A stretch of 64,000 bases of DNA from CBDFGS01 sp965247255 (GCA_965247255.1 CBDFGS010000012.1:1-64000), one strand, 5' to 3'. Shown: positions 35,723 to 44,547, counted from the stretch's first letter. Notes: generated from the sequence alone by a model not told the origin. A program made the numbers and translations.

Positions 35723-36796
35723 TCACCGTTCTCTTATCAGCAGAAAATTCGCCATCTCCTCCAGGTCTCGTCGGTCCTCCGGGTCTAGCTCAAGAGTGGA
35801 GATGGATTCGAGGGCCATCCGGCAATACTCGTTCGTCACCGCCTGGGCGTACTCTCGCGCGCCGACTTTGTCTAACACCGCGATCACAGAATCCACGGCG
35901 CCTTCGTCGACAATGGGACCTCGGTACGCGTCGAGAAGAACATCGCGGTCCGCCCGTTCGGTCTTCGAAAGGGCGTAGACGACCGGGAAGGTGTTCTTTC
36001 TACGCGCGACGTCCGCGCCCACCGGCTTGCCGGTGACCTGCTCGTCCCCCCAGATCCCCAGAATATCATCGCGTATCTGATATACATAGCCCACGGCCTT
36101 GCCGTACTCGCTGAGCGCTCGCACAGTCTTGGGGTTGCGCGCACCGATGGTGGCCCCGATGCTCAGTGCGCACTGTATCAGGGAGCCTGTCTTGCGAGAG
36201 ATCATTTCGAGGTAGTCATTCAGCCCTATGTCCGGCCGCCCTTCATAAGACAGGTCGAGGTATTGTCCTTCGATCATATCGAGGTAGGACTCGGTCAAAA
36301 GGCCGGAGACAGCGACTACCTGTTCTGTGCCCAGAGCGCTTTCGCCAGGACCCGACAGTGACATATCGGCAACCACTCTCAAGGCGTTGCCCGCCACTAT
36401 CGCCTTCGGCACACCCCACACAGCCCAAAGGGTGGGACGGTTGCGGCGGGTTTTGTCGCCATCCTGAATATCGTCGTGGACCATCGAGAAGTTGTGTATG
36501 AGCTCCAGGGAGACCGCTGCCGGAAGCGCCTTTGAGACGTCGCCCCCGGCTGCATCGCAGGCCAGGAGGCAGAGTGTGGGACGCAGCGCCTTACCTACGG
36601 CGCCGTTGCTAGGATTCCCGTTCTCGTCGGACCAGCCCATCGTGTATCTGAGGGGCCGATAGACCGGGTCGCTACCTGAAAGCCTGTCGCGCAAAGCGGC
36701 GTCGATATCCGACTTGTACCGGAGGAGTACGGACGGGAGGGTGTGCGCCGGCTCTTTCGGGCGTTTCACGGCGGGGCTGGGCAAGGTGACCTCCAA
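35723..36796 (-). CDS. Polyprenyl diphosphate synthase (farnesyl/geranylgeranyl type)
   Basis: 357 residues of the trans-prenyltransferase family. FARM is 'VHDDIQDGDKTRRNRPTLW' (DDxxD near 110) and SARM is 'YQIRDDILGIWGDE' (near 240). The chain-length region before FARM is 'SLELIHNFSMVHDD', similar to farnesyl/geranylgeranyl synthases. As first gene of the hopanoid operon it most likely supplies farnesyl diphosphate for HpnCDE. A good promoter lies about 100 bases upstream. Confidence 0.92.
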   Translation of the reverse strand: MEVTLPSPAVKRPKEPAHTLPSVLLRYKSDIDAALRDRLSGSDPVYRPLRYTMGWSDENGNPSNGAVGKALRPTLCLLACDAAGGDVSKALPAAVSLELIHNFSMVHDDIQDGDKTRRNRPTLWAVWGVPKAIVAGNALRVVADMSLSGPGESALGTEQVVAVSGLLTESYLDMIEGQYLDLSYEGRPDIGLNDYLEMISRKTGSLIQCALSIGATIGARNPKTVRALSEYGKAVGYVYQIRDDILGIWGDEQVTGKPVGADVARRKNTFPVVYALSKTERADRDVLLDAYRGPIVDEGAVDSVIAVLDKVGAREYAQAVTNEYCRMALESISTLELDPEDRRDLEEMANFLLIRER

Positions 36797-36896
36797 ACGG
36801 AGTGGTCCGCTACGAGGCTTGGGCGCCAGCTATTGCGATTAGGCCGCCGGCAAGGGTTCTGAACGAGCCGCTCATTGGATGGAGTACGAAGCCAAA

Positions 36897-36925
36897 ATCC
36901 TAGCATCGGAGCCATATAGTGTCAA
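36897..36925 (-). promoter_or_regulatory. Promoter of the hopanoid operon
   Basis: On the minus strand a perfect TTGACA (36920-36925) is followed by a 17-base spacer and TAGGAT (36897-36902). The predicted start is near 36890, giving a leader of roughly 95 bases before the prenyl synthase ATG at 36796. Confidence 0.7.
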
Positions 36926-36976
36926 TTCGAGCGAAGGCGCGGTGCGGAGACACTCTTGAACTACGGATGCCGCGAC

Positions 36977-36980
36977 TTAA
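36977..36980. repeat. TTAA, left candidate target-site duplication of the IS
   Basis: TTAA immediately outside the left inverted repeat, matched by TTAA at 38698-38701 outside the right one. A 4-base duplication fits IS1380-family transposition. Confidence 0.55.
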
Positions 36981-36981
36981 G

Positions 36982-36999
36982 CCCGAATCCACCGAAGGA
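36982..36999. repeat. IS1380-family left inverted repeat
   Basis: cccgaatccaccgaagga, identical to the complement of 38680-38697 over 18 bases. Confidence 0.85.
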
Positions 37000-37250
37000 C
37001 ACCGATGGACGGCGTGAGGAAAGCGGAAGGGGGGGTGAGGGAGCTACAGGGGAAATAGCCTGGGTTCCATTTGGGGTAGGGAGGTCGGCGGACGGTCTTC
37101 ATCGCCGCACAGGGGCCCCTATGGCCGTCTGCGGGAGCTGCGATGCGGGGGATGGCGAGAGAATACGCAGCAGGGAACTCTCTCGGACCGGGCTGGCGCG
37201 AGTCTGCGGGGATCTTCGGTTGTCCGGTGGGTGGGTCGCCGACGGTGCCG

Positions 37251-38576
37251 TCAGGCCGGGAGTGGAATGGCTCGCAGCCGGGCCAAGGCGCGGCTGAACT
37301 TCTCAGCCCAAGGCCAGCGATCCGGAAGATGCAGGGTCAACCGGCGTGCCGAGCGGGTGAGCCGTCCGGCTAGGGAGAAGAACCGCCGCCGGAGGGTCTT
37401 GGTGGTGGCTATCCGCTCTCCCAGACCGATCCGCGCCGTCCAGCGGGCCAGGTTGTGGGCCATCGTCTGGACGGCCAGCCAGGCGCCGTTGGCGGCGAAG
37501 CGGCCCGAGGGGAGATGGTTCAGCCCGACGCCGTACTTGAGGTCGCGTATGGCATTCTCGATCTCGGCGTGGCGGCGATGGTCAGCCTCCAGTTCGAGCA
37601 ACTCCCCGTCCCGGTCGGTGATGAAGCCGTGATAACTGTATTTGGCGAAGAGGGCCAGTTGGGAACCGGGCGTCGGCTTCACCCGCCGGACGATGAGCCG
37701 TACCGGCGCGGCGTCTGCCTCGGCCTGGAAGGGGGTGCAGGTGATCTCGGCCACATCGGCGGCACCGTCCATCCAGTAAGGAATCGGCGTCCAGGCATCT
37801 TCGGGTATCGCCTCGATGAGATTGTGCAGGCTTTTGTGCTGGCGGATGGTGATGGAGTAGCGGACATTGATCCGGCGGCAGACGGCGACCACGGCGTGGG
37901 TATAGAAGCCGCTGTCGGCACGCATGGTGAGCTGCCCGCTGGCCCCGCCGTAGCGAACCCGGCTCACCGTTTCACGCAGGAAGTGGGCGGCGCCGCGAGC
38001 GGTGTTGGCCCGGCCCTCGCGCAGCCGGGCCATCAGCACGTCGCCTGTGCCGGCGGCGACGGCCAACAGCGGGTGATAGCCCCGCTTGCCGGTATAGCCG
38101 TGGTGGCGTGCGCCCTCCTTGGCCAGTCCGTAGGTCTCGCAGATGGTGGAGTCCAGGTCAATGGTCAGGGGCCCGTCGCCGGGTCCCGCCCCGGCCTGCC
38201 AAGCCCGGGCCAGCAACTCGCGGCTCACCCGGTCGAGTTGACGGACGTGGCCCCACCGGAAGCTGCGCAGGAAGGTGCCCAGGGTGGATGGCGCCTTCAC
38301 CGTGCCGCCCAGGGTGCTGGCCGTCCCCCCGGTGCGCAACACATCGGCGTCGTCAATGCAGTCGCCCCCAGCCAGCGCAGACGCCACCAGCGTCATCATC
38401 TTGTCGCTCGTGTTCGCCCGCCCCGGGGCATCGCCCAGGTCGAGGCGCTGCCGGACGAGTTCGGGCAGGCCGAGGTGCCGCGCCAGGGTGGCCGGAAGGA
38501 GCAGCCCGGCATTGGCCACCAAGCGGCGGTCGTCGAAGGTGATTTGGATTCGGTCGGGGTGGTTGCGTGGCAGCAT
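37251..38576 (-). CDS. IS1380-family transposase
   Basis: 441 residues, intact, with DDE catalytic residues in 'LTIDLDSTI' (first Asp, about 140), 'TMRADSGFY' (second Asp, about 225) and Glu in 'RRHAEIENAIRDLKYGVGL' (about 345), the Y-(2)-R-(3)-E-like region. The N-terminal part 'ITFDDRRLVANAGLLLPATLARHLGL' is typical of the family. The ATG at 38576 follows AAGGAGC. Codon and base usage look GC-rich like the host. Confidence 0.95.
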   Translation of the reverse strand: MLPRNHPDRIQITFDDRRLVANAGLLLPATLARHLGLPELVRQRLDLGDAPGRANTSDKMMTLVASALAGGDCIDDADVLRTGGTASTLGGTVKAPSTLGTFLRSFRWGHVRQLDRVSRELLARAWQAGAGPGDGPLTIDLDSTICETYGLAKEGARHHGYTGKRGYHPLLAVAAGTGDVLMARLREGRANTARGAAHFLRETVSRVRYGGASGQLTMRADSGFYTHAVVAVCRRINVRYSITIRQHKSLHNLIEAIPEDAWTPIPYWMDGAADVAEITCTPFQAEADAAPVRLIVRRVKPTPGSQLALFAKYSYHGFITDRDGELLELEADHRRHAEIENAIRDLKYGVGLNHLPSGRFAANGAWLAVQTMAHNLARWTARIGLGERIATTKTLRRRFFSLAGRLTRSARRLTLHLPDRWPWAEKFSRALARLRAIPLPA

Positions 38577-38679
38577 CTATTGGGTGCTCCTTTTCCAGGG
38601 TCTGTTTTTTGCTACAAAACCATTATCCCAGAAGCACAGGAGCACCTTCTTGCTGCTTCAGGACGCTAACCCGACGCCC

Positions 38680-38697
38680 TCCTTCGGTGGATTCGGG
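38680..38697. repeat. IS1380-family right inverted repeat
   Basis: tccttcggtggattcggg, complement of the left repeat; followed by TTAA at 38698-38701. Confidence 0.85.
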
Positions 38698-38820
38698 TTA
38701 AGGGTCATCGTCAGACGGCCGGGGAAGCCCCACCCCACTTACTGCATCGCGAGCTCCTCAACATAACAGGGTGACGGGGGTGGCCTTGGGAGCGCGTCGG
38801 GACTTTGTAAAAAATTTCAC

Positions 38821-38849
38821 TTGCGTACCTAAAGCAGCTATGCTATATT
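38821..38849 (+). promoter_or_regulatory. Promoter of the nuo operon
   Basis: TTGCGT (38821-38826), 17-base spacer, TATATT (38844-38849). The expected start near 38856 gives a 20-base leader to the nuoA ATG at 38876, which in turn supports that start over upstream in-frame ones. The IS right end is 124 bases upstream and does not overlap it. Confidence 0.65.
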
Positions 38850-38875
38850 TCAGCCGTCCGGGCGGTGGTACTGGC

Positions 38876-39271
38876 ATGCAAGACACTTACCTCGGCCAAT
38901 ACGGCCTGATCGCGGCCTTCACCGCATTCGCAATCGCTGTCCCCACCGGCATGCTGGTTACGTCCTGGACGCTTTCGCTCGTGCGGGTGCGACCCGACAA
39001 ACCCAGCGCGATCAAACGCGCCATCTACGAGTGCGGGTTCGAGACCCTCTCCGGCACCTGGAACCGCTTCAACTTCAGGTATTACACGTTTGCCTTGATA
39101 TTCGTGATATTCGATGTTGAGGTGGTGTTCCTGTTCCCGTGGGCTGCGAAGTTCGGCGTCCTCTCGAGCCAATTTGGCGCCTTTGTGCTTGCGGAGATGG
39201 CTGTCTTCATCGCCATCCTGCTCGTGGGGTGGCTATATGCATGGCGGAAGGGAGCGCTCGAGTGGAGCTAG
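38876..39271 (+). CDS. nuoA: NADH-quinone oxidoreductase subunit A
   Basis: A complex I membrane subunit of 131 residues with three helices ('[19 protein letters not shown]', '[19 protein letters not shown]' and '[18 protein letters not shown]'). The loop '[10 protein letters not shown]' contains the conserved Cys and Glu residues of the quinone-cavity loop. The ATG at 38876 is preferred because the promoter's predicted start point is just upstream; the in-frame ATG at 38840 would lie before it. First gene of the complex I operon. Confidence 0.95.
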   Translation: MQDTYLGQYGLIAAFTAFAIAVPTGMLVTSWTLSLVRVRPDKPSAIKRAIYECGFETLSGTWNRFNFRYYTFALIFVIFDVEVVFLFPWAAKFGVLSSQFGAFVLAEMAVFIAILLVGWLYAWRKGALEWS

Positions 39272-39900
39272 ATAGGAGCCCAGAAGATCAGGGGCCCGGA
39301 GAAACGGCCATACCGCTTCACCTGAGCACGCTGGAATTAGACCGCGCCGAGGGCCGGCACGTTAACGACCTCAAGGCAAGCAGCACTCAGCCCCTGGCCG
39401 ACCCGCTTATCGAAGTCCCTGACGACCTGAAGCGCAATCTGGCGGTCACGTCGATCGACGCCCTGACCGGATGGGCGAGGAAGTCCTCTATGTGGCCATT
39501 GTCTTTCGGCCTCGCCTGCTGCGCCTTCGAGATGATGGCCAGCGCCATGCCCAGGTTCGACCTTGCGCGCTTCGGGATGGAGGTCTTTCGTGCTTCGCCG
39601 AGGCAGGCGGACCTCGTGATCATCGCCGGAACGGTCACGTGGAAGATGGCCCCGGCCATTCACCGGGTGTACGAGCAGATGGCCGAGCCCAAGTGGGTAA
39701 TATCCATGGGGGTTTGCGCGACCAGCGGCGGCCCATACTACGAGTCCTATAGCGTGGTACCGGGCGTAAACCACATCATACCTGTGGACGTCTATGTACC
39801 GGGGTGCCCGCCCCGCCCCGACGCCCTACTCTATGGAATCATGCAGCTGCACGACAAGATCAAGCGCCACTCGTTGCGCGGCAGGGCCCCAGGCCGGTAA
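39262..39900 (+). CDS. nuoB: NADH-quinone oxidoreductase subunit B
   Basis: Carries the terminal N2 [4Fe-4S] cluster: tandem Cys in 'LACCAFEMM', then Cys in 'GVCATSGG' and 'VPGCPPRP'. It has an extra N-terminal stretch of about 55 residues before the conserved core. The GTG at 39262 has GGAAGGGA at good spacing and overlaps nuoA by 10 bases; ATG at 39241 is a possible alternative. It is a peripheral-arm subunit next to the quinone site. Confidence 0.94.
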   Translation: MELDRSPEDQGPGETAIPLHLSTLELDRAEGRHVNDLKASSTQPLADPLIEVPDDLKRNLAVTSIDALTGWARKSSMWPLSFGLACCAFEMMASAMPRFDLARFGMEVFRASPRQADLVIIAGTVTWKMAPAIHRVYEQMAEPKWVISMGVCATSGGPYYESYSVVPGVNHIIPVDVYVPGCPPRPDALLYGIMQLHDKIKRHSLRGRAPGR

Positions 39901-40343
39901 TGACCACAGCTCTGGCCGGCCCCCACGTAGCCGGCCTCATCAACGAGGCCCTGGCCGGTTCGGTCGTCGAGTGGGACGACACCGATGTATGGATAAGTCC
40001 CGACAGCGTTCACGGCGTAGCTGCCTTCCTGAAAGATAACGGCGATCTCGACTTCAAGTTCCTCACGTCGATCAGCGCAGTAGACTACGTTGAGTATTTC
40101 GAGGTCGTCTACCACTTGAGGTCGCTGAAGCGCAACCACGAGTGCACCTTGAAGACCCGCATCTATACCAGGGACGAGCCTTCTCTGTCTTCGGTCGTCG
40201 ATATCTGGCAAGGCGCCGACCTGCAGGAAAGAGAGATCTGGGACCTCATGGGTGTCCGCTTCGACGGGCATCCCAACATGAAGCGAATACTGCTATGGGA
40301 GGAGTTCCCGGGCCACCCCTTGAGGAAGGACTACCTCCGGTAG
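39900..40343 (+). CDS. nuoC: NADH-quinone oxidoreductase subunit C
   Basis: The 30-kDa subunit, 147 residues, with the signature 'EREIWDLMGVRFDGHPNMKRILLWEEFPGHPLRKDY' region near the end (key residues E-x-D-x-x-G-x-x-x-x-x-H). The ATG overlaps the nuoB stop as TAATG at 39898-39902. It is not fused to nuoD. Confidence 0.94.
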   Translation: MTTALAGPHVAGLINEALAGSVVEWDDTDVWISPDSVHGVAAFLKDNGDLDFKFLTSISAVDYVEYFEVVYHLRSLKRNHECTLKTRIYTRDEPSLSSVVDIWQGADLQEREIWDLMGVRFDGHPNMKRILLWEEFPGHPLRKDYLR

Positions 40344-40359
40344 CTGCTGAGACGCGCAT

Positions 40360-41466
40360 ATGGCGATCAAGACCGAGCCGATTACCATCAACCTGGGCCC
40401 CCAACACCCGAGCACCCACGGGGTGTTCAGGATAAGGGTCACTTTCGACGGCGAGGTGGTGCAGGACATCGAGCCGGTGTTCGGCTACCTGCACCGGGGC
40501 ACCGAGAAGCTGGCTGAGGAGCGGACCTATACTCAGATAGTTACACTCACCGACAGGCTGGACTACGAGTCCTCCATGACGAACAACCTGGCGTACACCA
40601 GGGCGGTCGAGAAGCTGGCCGGGATCCCCGTCCCCGAGCGCGCCATGTACCTGCGCGTGATCTCATCGGAGCTCCAACGCATCGCCAGCCATCTCATAAC
40701 CATCGGCTTCATGCTCCAGGAGTTGGGAACGTTCGTCACTGTACTGATGTACTGCTTCAGGGAGCGAGAGCGCGTCCTGGACCTTTTTGAAATGCTGTGC
40801 GGGGCACGCATCACACTCAGCTACATGCGCCCCGGCGGCGTTTTCCAGGACGCTCCGGCGGACTTCTGGCCTGCGCTGGACACGTTCTTGCAGGAGATGC
40901 CCGGGTACGTGGACGATCTCGATGGGCTTATTACAGGAAACGAGATCGTTCTCAGCAGGATGCGTAACGTGGGGATTCTCCCTGCCGATTTGGCCGTCAA
41001 CTGCTCGATGACCGGACCGGTGTTAAGGGCAAGCGGAGTGGCCTGGGACCGAAGGAAGGCGGACCCGCACGAGGTCTACGACCGGGTCGAATTCGACGTC
41101 CCAACAGGCTCTACCGGGGACACCTTCGATCGCTACCACGTACGCATTCAGGAGATGCGGCAGAGCTTGAGGATCATCCACCAGTGCGTCGATCAAATGC
41201 CTAAGACGGGGCCAATTAGAACTGAGGGGCCGTTCTTCTTGAGGCCTCCTGTCGGGGACGCGTACGCCGCGGTCGAGTCGCCCAAGGGAGAGCTTGGGTT
41301 CTACATCGTAAGCGACGGCGGCATCTCGCCATATCGCTGCAAGATACGGTCCCCGTCGTACATCAACCTGACGGCGCTCAAAGAGATGGTCGTGGGGTGG
41401 AAACTGGCAGACCTGATTGTGATTTTCGGCAGCTTGGCGGTGAATATGGGTGAGGTGGACCGGTAG
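40360..41466 (+). CDS. nuoD: NADH-quinone oxidoreductase subunit D
   Basis: The 49-kDa subunit, 368 residues, hydrogenase large-subunit-like. It shows 'LGPQHPSTHGVFRI' near 12 (the His that contacts quinone), 'PVFGYLHRGTEKLAEERTY', 'RIASHL' and the C-terminal 'GGISPYRCKIRSPSY'. It forms the quinone-binding cavity with NuoB. 16 bases after nuoC. Confidence 0.96.
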   Translation: MAIKTEPITINLGPQHPSTHGVFRIRVTFDGEVVQDIEPVFGYLHRGTEKLAEERTYTQIVTLTDRLDYESSMTNNLAYTRAVEKLAGIPVPERAMYLRVISSELQRIASHLITIGFMLQELGTFVTVLMYCFRERERVLDLFEMLCGARITLSYMRPGGVFQDAPADFWPALDTFLQEMPGYVDDLDGLITGNEIVLSRMRNVGILPADLAVNCSMTGPVLRASGVAWDRRKADPHEVYDRVEFDVPTGSTGDTFDRYHVRIQEMRQSLRIIHQCVDQMPKTGPIRTEGPFFLRPPVGDAYAAVESPKGELGFYIVSDGGISPYRCKIRSPSYINLTALKEMVVGWKLADLIVIFGSLAVNMGEVDR

Positions 41467-41528
41467 GAGATGAGCGCGATCGAGCGAGGCGTCGCAGCCA
41501 ATGCCGATGTGGACGCAAGGATTGAGCT

Positions 41529-42719
41529 TTGAACTTCGAGACCCTCGATAATCTATTCGAGGACTTTCTTCCCGGCGGTTACGAGTGGCTGGCTTTCGCC
41601 GTGGCTGCGTTCGTATTCGTGTTCGTCGTGATAAACACGTTAGTGGCCGTAACGGCGTTCTACACCTGGTTCGAGAGGCGCGCAATCGGAAGATTTCATG
41701 CCCGGCTGGGACCCAACAGGTGGGGGCCTTACGGCCTTTTGCAGCCGATGGCGGACGTCCTCAAGTTGATCACCAAGGAAGACACGGTCCCTGAGACCGC
41801 AGACAGGATAATGTTCTTCTTGGCCCCCGTAGTGTTCTTGGCCCCGACGTTCATCGTTTTTGCTCTGATTCCGTTCGGCGAAGATAGCTTCCTGGGCTCG
41901 CTCAACGTGGGGATACTGTTCGTCGTGGCGATAACGGGCGTCAACACTTTCGGCATCTTCATGGGCGGCTGGAGCTCCCGCAACAAATATGCCATTTTCG
42001 GGGCGGTCCGGTCGGTCGCCATTCTCATCAGCTATGAGGTGCCGATGGCGCTGTCCCTCGTTGGGGTGGTGTTGGTAGCCGGCTCAATGTCCCTGCTCTC
42101 CATAGCGGATAGCCAGAGCGCCGTGCCCTATCTCTTCGTGCAGCCTCTCGGGTTCCTGGTGTTCCTGGCGGCGGCATCGGCGGAGATGAACCGCACCCCC
42201 TTCGATCTCGCAGAAGGGGAGTCCGAACTGGGGGGCGGCTACCTGACCGAGTACAGCGGAATGAAGTTCGGGATATTCCAGTTGGCGGAATTCATGGCGC
42301 CGCTTCTCACTGCGTCCATCGCGACGGTGCTGTTCCTGGGCGGCACCCGGTGGGGCCTGGACCCAGTACCGGGGCAGATTTGGTTTCTGGTCAAGGCGTT
42401 TATCGTGGTGTTCTTCCTCCTCTGGGTGCGCTCGACATGGCCGAGGCTGCGTGTGGACCAGATGATGGGACTGGCTTGGAAGGGACTGTTGCCGCTGGCG
42501 TTGGTCAATCTGCTCGTCGTGGCCGTCGAGGTCCTCATGCTGCAAGATCCTGGGACGGGCGTGGTGCCTTCTGAGCGGCTTTGGTGGATGGCGGCGTTCA
42601 ACTGGCCTCTCACTATCGGCTCAATCATAGTCCTGGCGAATATCCTGGGTCAGCGACGCTTACAAGAGGAGTCGCCAGGCCCCTTGCGCCTGGCCGACTT
42701 GGGAGCGGAGGCAGAGTAG
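41529..42719 (+). CDS. nuoH: NADH-quinone oxidoreductase subunit H
   Basis: Membrane subunit ND1, 396 residues, about eight or nine helices. It shows 'YTWFERRAIGRFHARLGPNRWGPYGLLQP' near 45 (the conserved quinone-channel loop) and 'NRTPFDLAEGESELGGGY' near 225. The start is TTG at 41529. There is no nuoE, F or G between nuoD and nuoH, the place they usually occupy. Confidence 0.95.
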   Translation: MNFETLDNLFEDFLPGGYEWLAFAVAAFVFVFVVINTLVAVTAFYTWFERRAIGRFHARLGPNRWGPYGLLQPMADVLKLITKEDTVPETADRIMFFLAPVVFLAPTFIVFALIPFGEDSFLGSLNVGILFVVAITGVNTFGIFMGGWSSRNKYAIFGAVRSVAILISYEVPMALSLVGVVLVAGSMSLLSIADSQSAVPYLFVQPLGFLVFLAAASAEMNRTPFDLAEGESELGGGYLTEYSGMKFGIFQLAEFMAPLLTASIATVLFLGGTRWGLDPVPGQIWFLVKAFIVVFFLLWVRSTWPRLRVDQMMGLAWKGLLPLALVNLLVVAVEVLMLQDPGTGVVPSERLWWMAAFNWPLTIGSIIVLANILGQRRLQEESPGPLRLADLGAEAE

Positions 42720-42721
42720 CA

Positions 42722-43393
42722 ATGTACGGTCTCGGAATGGCGAAGGGTCTCGGCGTCACGCTCAAGAACCTGGTCCTCCCAGGGCGCATGTTCACGCTGC
42801 ACCAATACCCCGATCGGAAGATAGGGCCGCTCGGGCTGGCCAAGAGGTCTGGTACCAATGTGATCAGCTACGCGATCAGTAACCCGGGCCAGGTCGTGAA
42901 AGCGCTGGTGGGCCTGGTCTCGGTCGCCGACGTCCAGCCAAGGCACCCGAGGTTCCGGGGAGAAGAGTTTACGTGGTACGAGGACCGCTGCACCGGCTGC
43001 GCAAGTTGTGCCAAGTACTGTCCGCTAGGGATTATCCGGATCGTGACGGACCCAAGCGGCACCTTCGTTCAGGAGGGGGAGAAGTACGGGATCGAGGTCT
43101 TCGATATCGACATCGGCCGCTGCATGTTCTGCGGCTTGTGCGTGGAAGCCTGCCCGTACGACGCACTGCATATGGGGAGCGGATTTGAGGAAGGAAGCTA
43201 CCAACGCAGCGAACTGGTTATCGACATGCAGCGGCTGAACGACGCGCCAAAGCGCCCGAGCACCTGGTTTCGACCGCAGCTCGAAGACAAGGACTACGAC
43301 CCCTCCTCCGGGCAGGAGCTGGGATCCCGTGAGGTGGGACGTCACGAGCGCCCCAGCCAGGGGGAACAAGAGGAGAGGTGGTCGAAGCGATGA
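42722..43393 (+). CDS. nuoI: NADH-quinone oxidoreductase subunit I
   Basis: Peripheral-arm ferredoxin-like subunit, 223 residues, carrying clusters N6a and N6b: 'CTGCASCAKYCP' and 'CMFCGLCVEACP'. The C-terminus after the second cluster is extended by about 60 polar residues. ATG at 42722 two bases after the nuoH stop. Its stop overlaps nuoJ. Confidence 0.95.
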   Translation: MYGLGMAKGLGVTLKNLVLPGRMFTLHQYPDRKIGPLGLAKRSGTNVISYAISNPGQVVKALVGLVSVADVQPRHPRFRGEEFTWYEDRCTGCASCAKYCPLGIIRIVTDPSGTFVQEGEKYGIEVFDIDIGRCMFCGLCVEACPYDALHMGSGFEEGSYQRSELVIDMQRLNDAPKRPSTWFRPQLEDKDYDPSSGQELGSREVGRHERPSQGEQEERWSKR

Positions 43394-43935
43394 CCCTTGG
43401 CGTGGGCACTGAGGCATCCCTGGTCACCGATATCGCCTTCTGGGTTATCGCAGCCTGCATCATAATCGCGTCGCTGGGGGTGGTGCAGCTACAAGACCTT
43501 TTCCGGGCGGCACTGTCCTTGGTTGTCGCTTTCCTGGGAATCGCCGGAATGTTCGTCCTCTTGCGTGCCGAGTTCCTGGCGGTCGTGCAGGTATTGATCT
43601 ACGTCGGGGCCATCTCGGTGCTTATCGTCTTCGCCATCCTGATGACCAGGGACGTTGAGCATGGAAGCCCCTCAAACAGGCTGCGAATTCCGGCGGCTAT
43701 CTTGGCGGGGCTGTTCTTCGCTACGACATCGGTTGCGGCAGTCAACACGGAATGGATGCTGCTCGGGGACGCGTTCGAGGGCGAAGCGCTGATCAGGATC
43801 GAGGAAGTCTACTCCAACACCGTGCCTGTTATCGCCGAGCTCCTTCTCCGAGAGTTCGTCCTGGCGTTCGAGGTCGCGTCCGTCTTGCTGCTTGCTGCGA
43901 TAATCGGCGCTCTGGCGTTAGTCCGCGAGCAGTGA
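43390..43935 (+). CDS. nuoJ: NADH-quinone oxidoreductase subunit J
   Basis: Membrane subunit ND6, 181 residues with five helices, including 'FLAVVQVLIYVGAISVLIVFAI' with the pi-bulge 'YVGAI' and the helix 'AEFLAVVQ'. The ATG at 43390 overlaps the nuoI stop (ATGA) and has AGGAGAGG 11 bases upstream; an in-frame GTG at 43378 is too close to that site. Confidence 0.93.
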   Translation: MTLGVGTEASLVTDIAFWVIAACIIIASLGVVQLQDLFRAALSLVVAFLGIAGMFVLLRAEFLAVVQVLIYVGAISVLIVFAILMTRDVEHGSPSNRLRIPAAILAGLFFATTSVAAVNTEWMLLGDAFEGEALIRIEEVYSNTVPVIAELLLREFVLAFEVASVLLLAAIIGALALVREQ

Positions 43936-43939
43936 CGAG

Positions 43940-44278
43940 ATGAGCCTCGAGAATATCCTGATCGTCGCCGCCCTGGTCTTCTCTATAGGCCTGTACGGGG
44001 CGCTCACCAAAAGAAATGCCGTCACGGTGCTCATGAGCCTGGAGCTCATGTTCAACGCCGTGAGCCTGACGGCGGTCGCAATGTCTCGCTATATTGTCCC
44101 CGCCGGTCTGGCTGCGGGCGGGGACGTTGTGCCACCCTTGCTCACCGGGCAGGTGTTCGCCGTATTCATTATCACGGTGGCGGCCGCCGAGATAGCCCTC
44201 GGGGTCGCCATCGTAATCGCTATCTACCGCAATCGAGAGACCGTGTTCGTGACGGATGCCATCCTGATGAGGCACTGA
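43940..44278 (+). CDS. nuoK: NADH-quinone oxidoreductase subunit K
   Basis: Membrane subunit ND4L, 112 residues, three helices. Conserved Glu residues are in 'MSLELMFNAVSL' and 'AAAEIALGVAIV'. A proton-channel subunit next to NuoJ, 4 bases after it. Confidence 0.94.
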   Translation: MSLENILIVAALVFSIGLYGALTKRNAVTVLMSLELMFNAVSLTAVAMSRYIVPAGLAAGGDVVPPLLTGQVFAVFIITVAAAEIALGVAIVIAIYRNRETVFVTDAILMRH

Positions 44279-44286
44279 CCCGGCCC

Positions 44287-44481
44287 ATGTGGATCGACTA
44301 TCGCAAAGCTCCGAACCTGATGATAGCCGAGATGTGGAAGGACGCCCTCGAAGGGGAGGGGCTTCCCACAAAGATCATCCCGGAGGGCGATATCCTCGAC
44401 TGGGGAGAACGGGTGCCTTTTCGCATAATGGTGCCTCGTGGCCGCGAGCACGTGGCGGACGAGATTCTGCGCAAGCTTTGA
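44287..44481 (+). CDS. Small DUF2007-like protein inside the nuo operon
   Basis: A 64-residue soluble protein, 8 bases after nuoK. The pattern 'APNLMIAEMWKDALEGEGLPTKI' and the ending 'RIMVPRGREHVADEILRKL' resemble DUF2007 (putative signal-transducing) proteins, where a beta-alpha-beta ferredoxin-like fold is expected. It contains no cysteine, so it is not a metal carrier. Co-transcription with nuoK is likely; a role in complex I assembly or regulation is only inference from position. Confidence 0.6.
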   Translation: MWIDYRKAPNLMIAEMWKDALEGEGLPTKIIPEGDILDWGERVPFRIMVPRGREHVADEILRKL

Positions 44482-44520
44482 GGGCGGCATGAGGGTCGAT
44501 AGCCGAATAGAGCGCATCCA

Positions 44521-44547
44521 TAGGGGCGGGTTTGAAACCCGCCCCTA
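44521..44547. repeat. 27-base perfect palindrome between nuoK-side genes and nuoL
   Basis: Arms TAGGGGCGGGTTT and AAACCCGCCCCTA around a single G. Same family as the cluster at 54300-54436. It is a REP-like unit, and inside the operon it could form a strong RNA hairpin that partly stops transcription or protects the upstream mRNA end. Confidence 0.8.

Larger units (their letters stand above)
36981..38697 (-). mobile_element. IS1380-family insertion sequence, apparently complete
   Basis: About 1.7 kb with an 18-base perfect terminal inverted repeat (cccgaatccaccgaagga at 36982-36999 and its complement at 38680-38697), an intact transposase gene inside, and TTAA on both flanks. One extra G sits between the left TTAA and the repeat. 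About 250 bases between the left repeat and the transposase stop carry no gene. The element lies between the hopanoid operon promoter and the nuo operon promoter without breaking a visible gene. Confidence 0.85.

Noticed and set aside
37455..38669. 404-codon frame on the plus strand inside the IS
   Set aside because: Antisense to the intact IS1380 transposase, a product of high GC; it has no motif.
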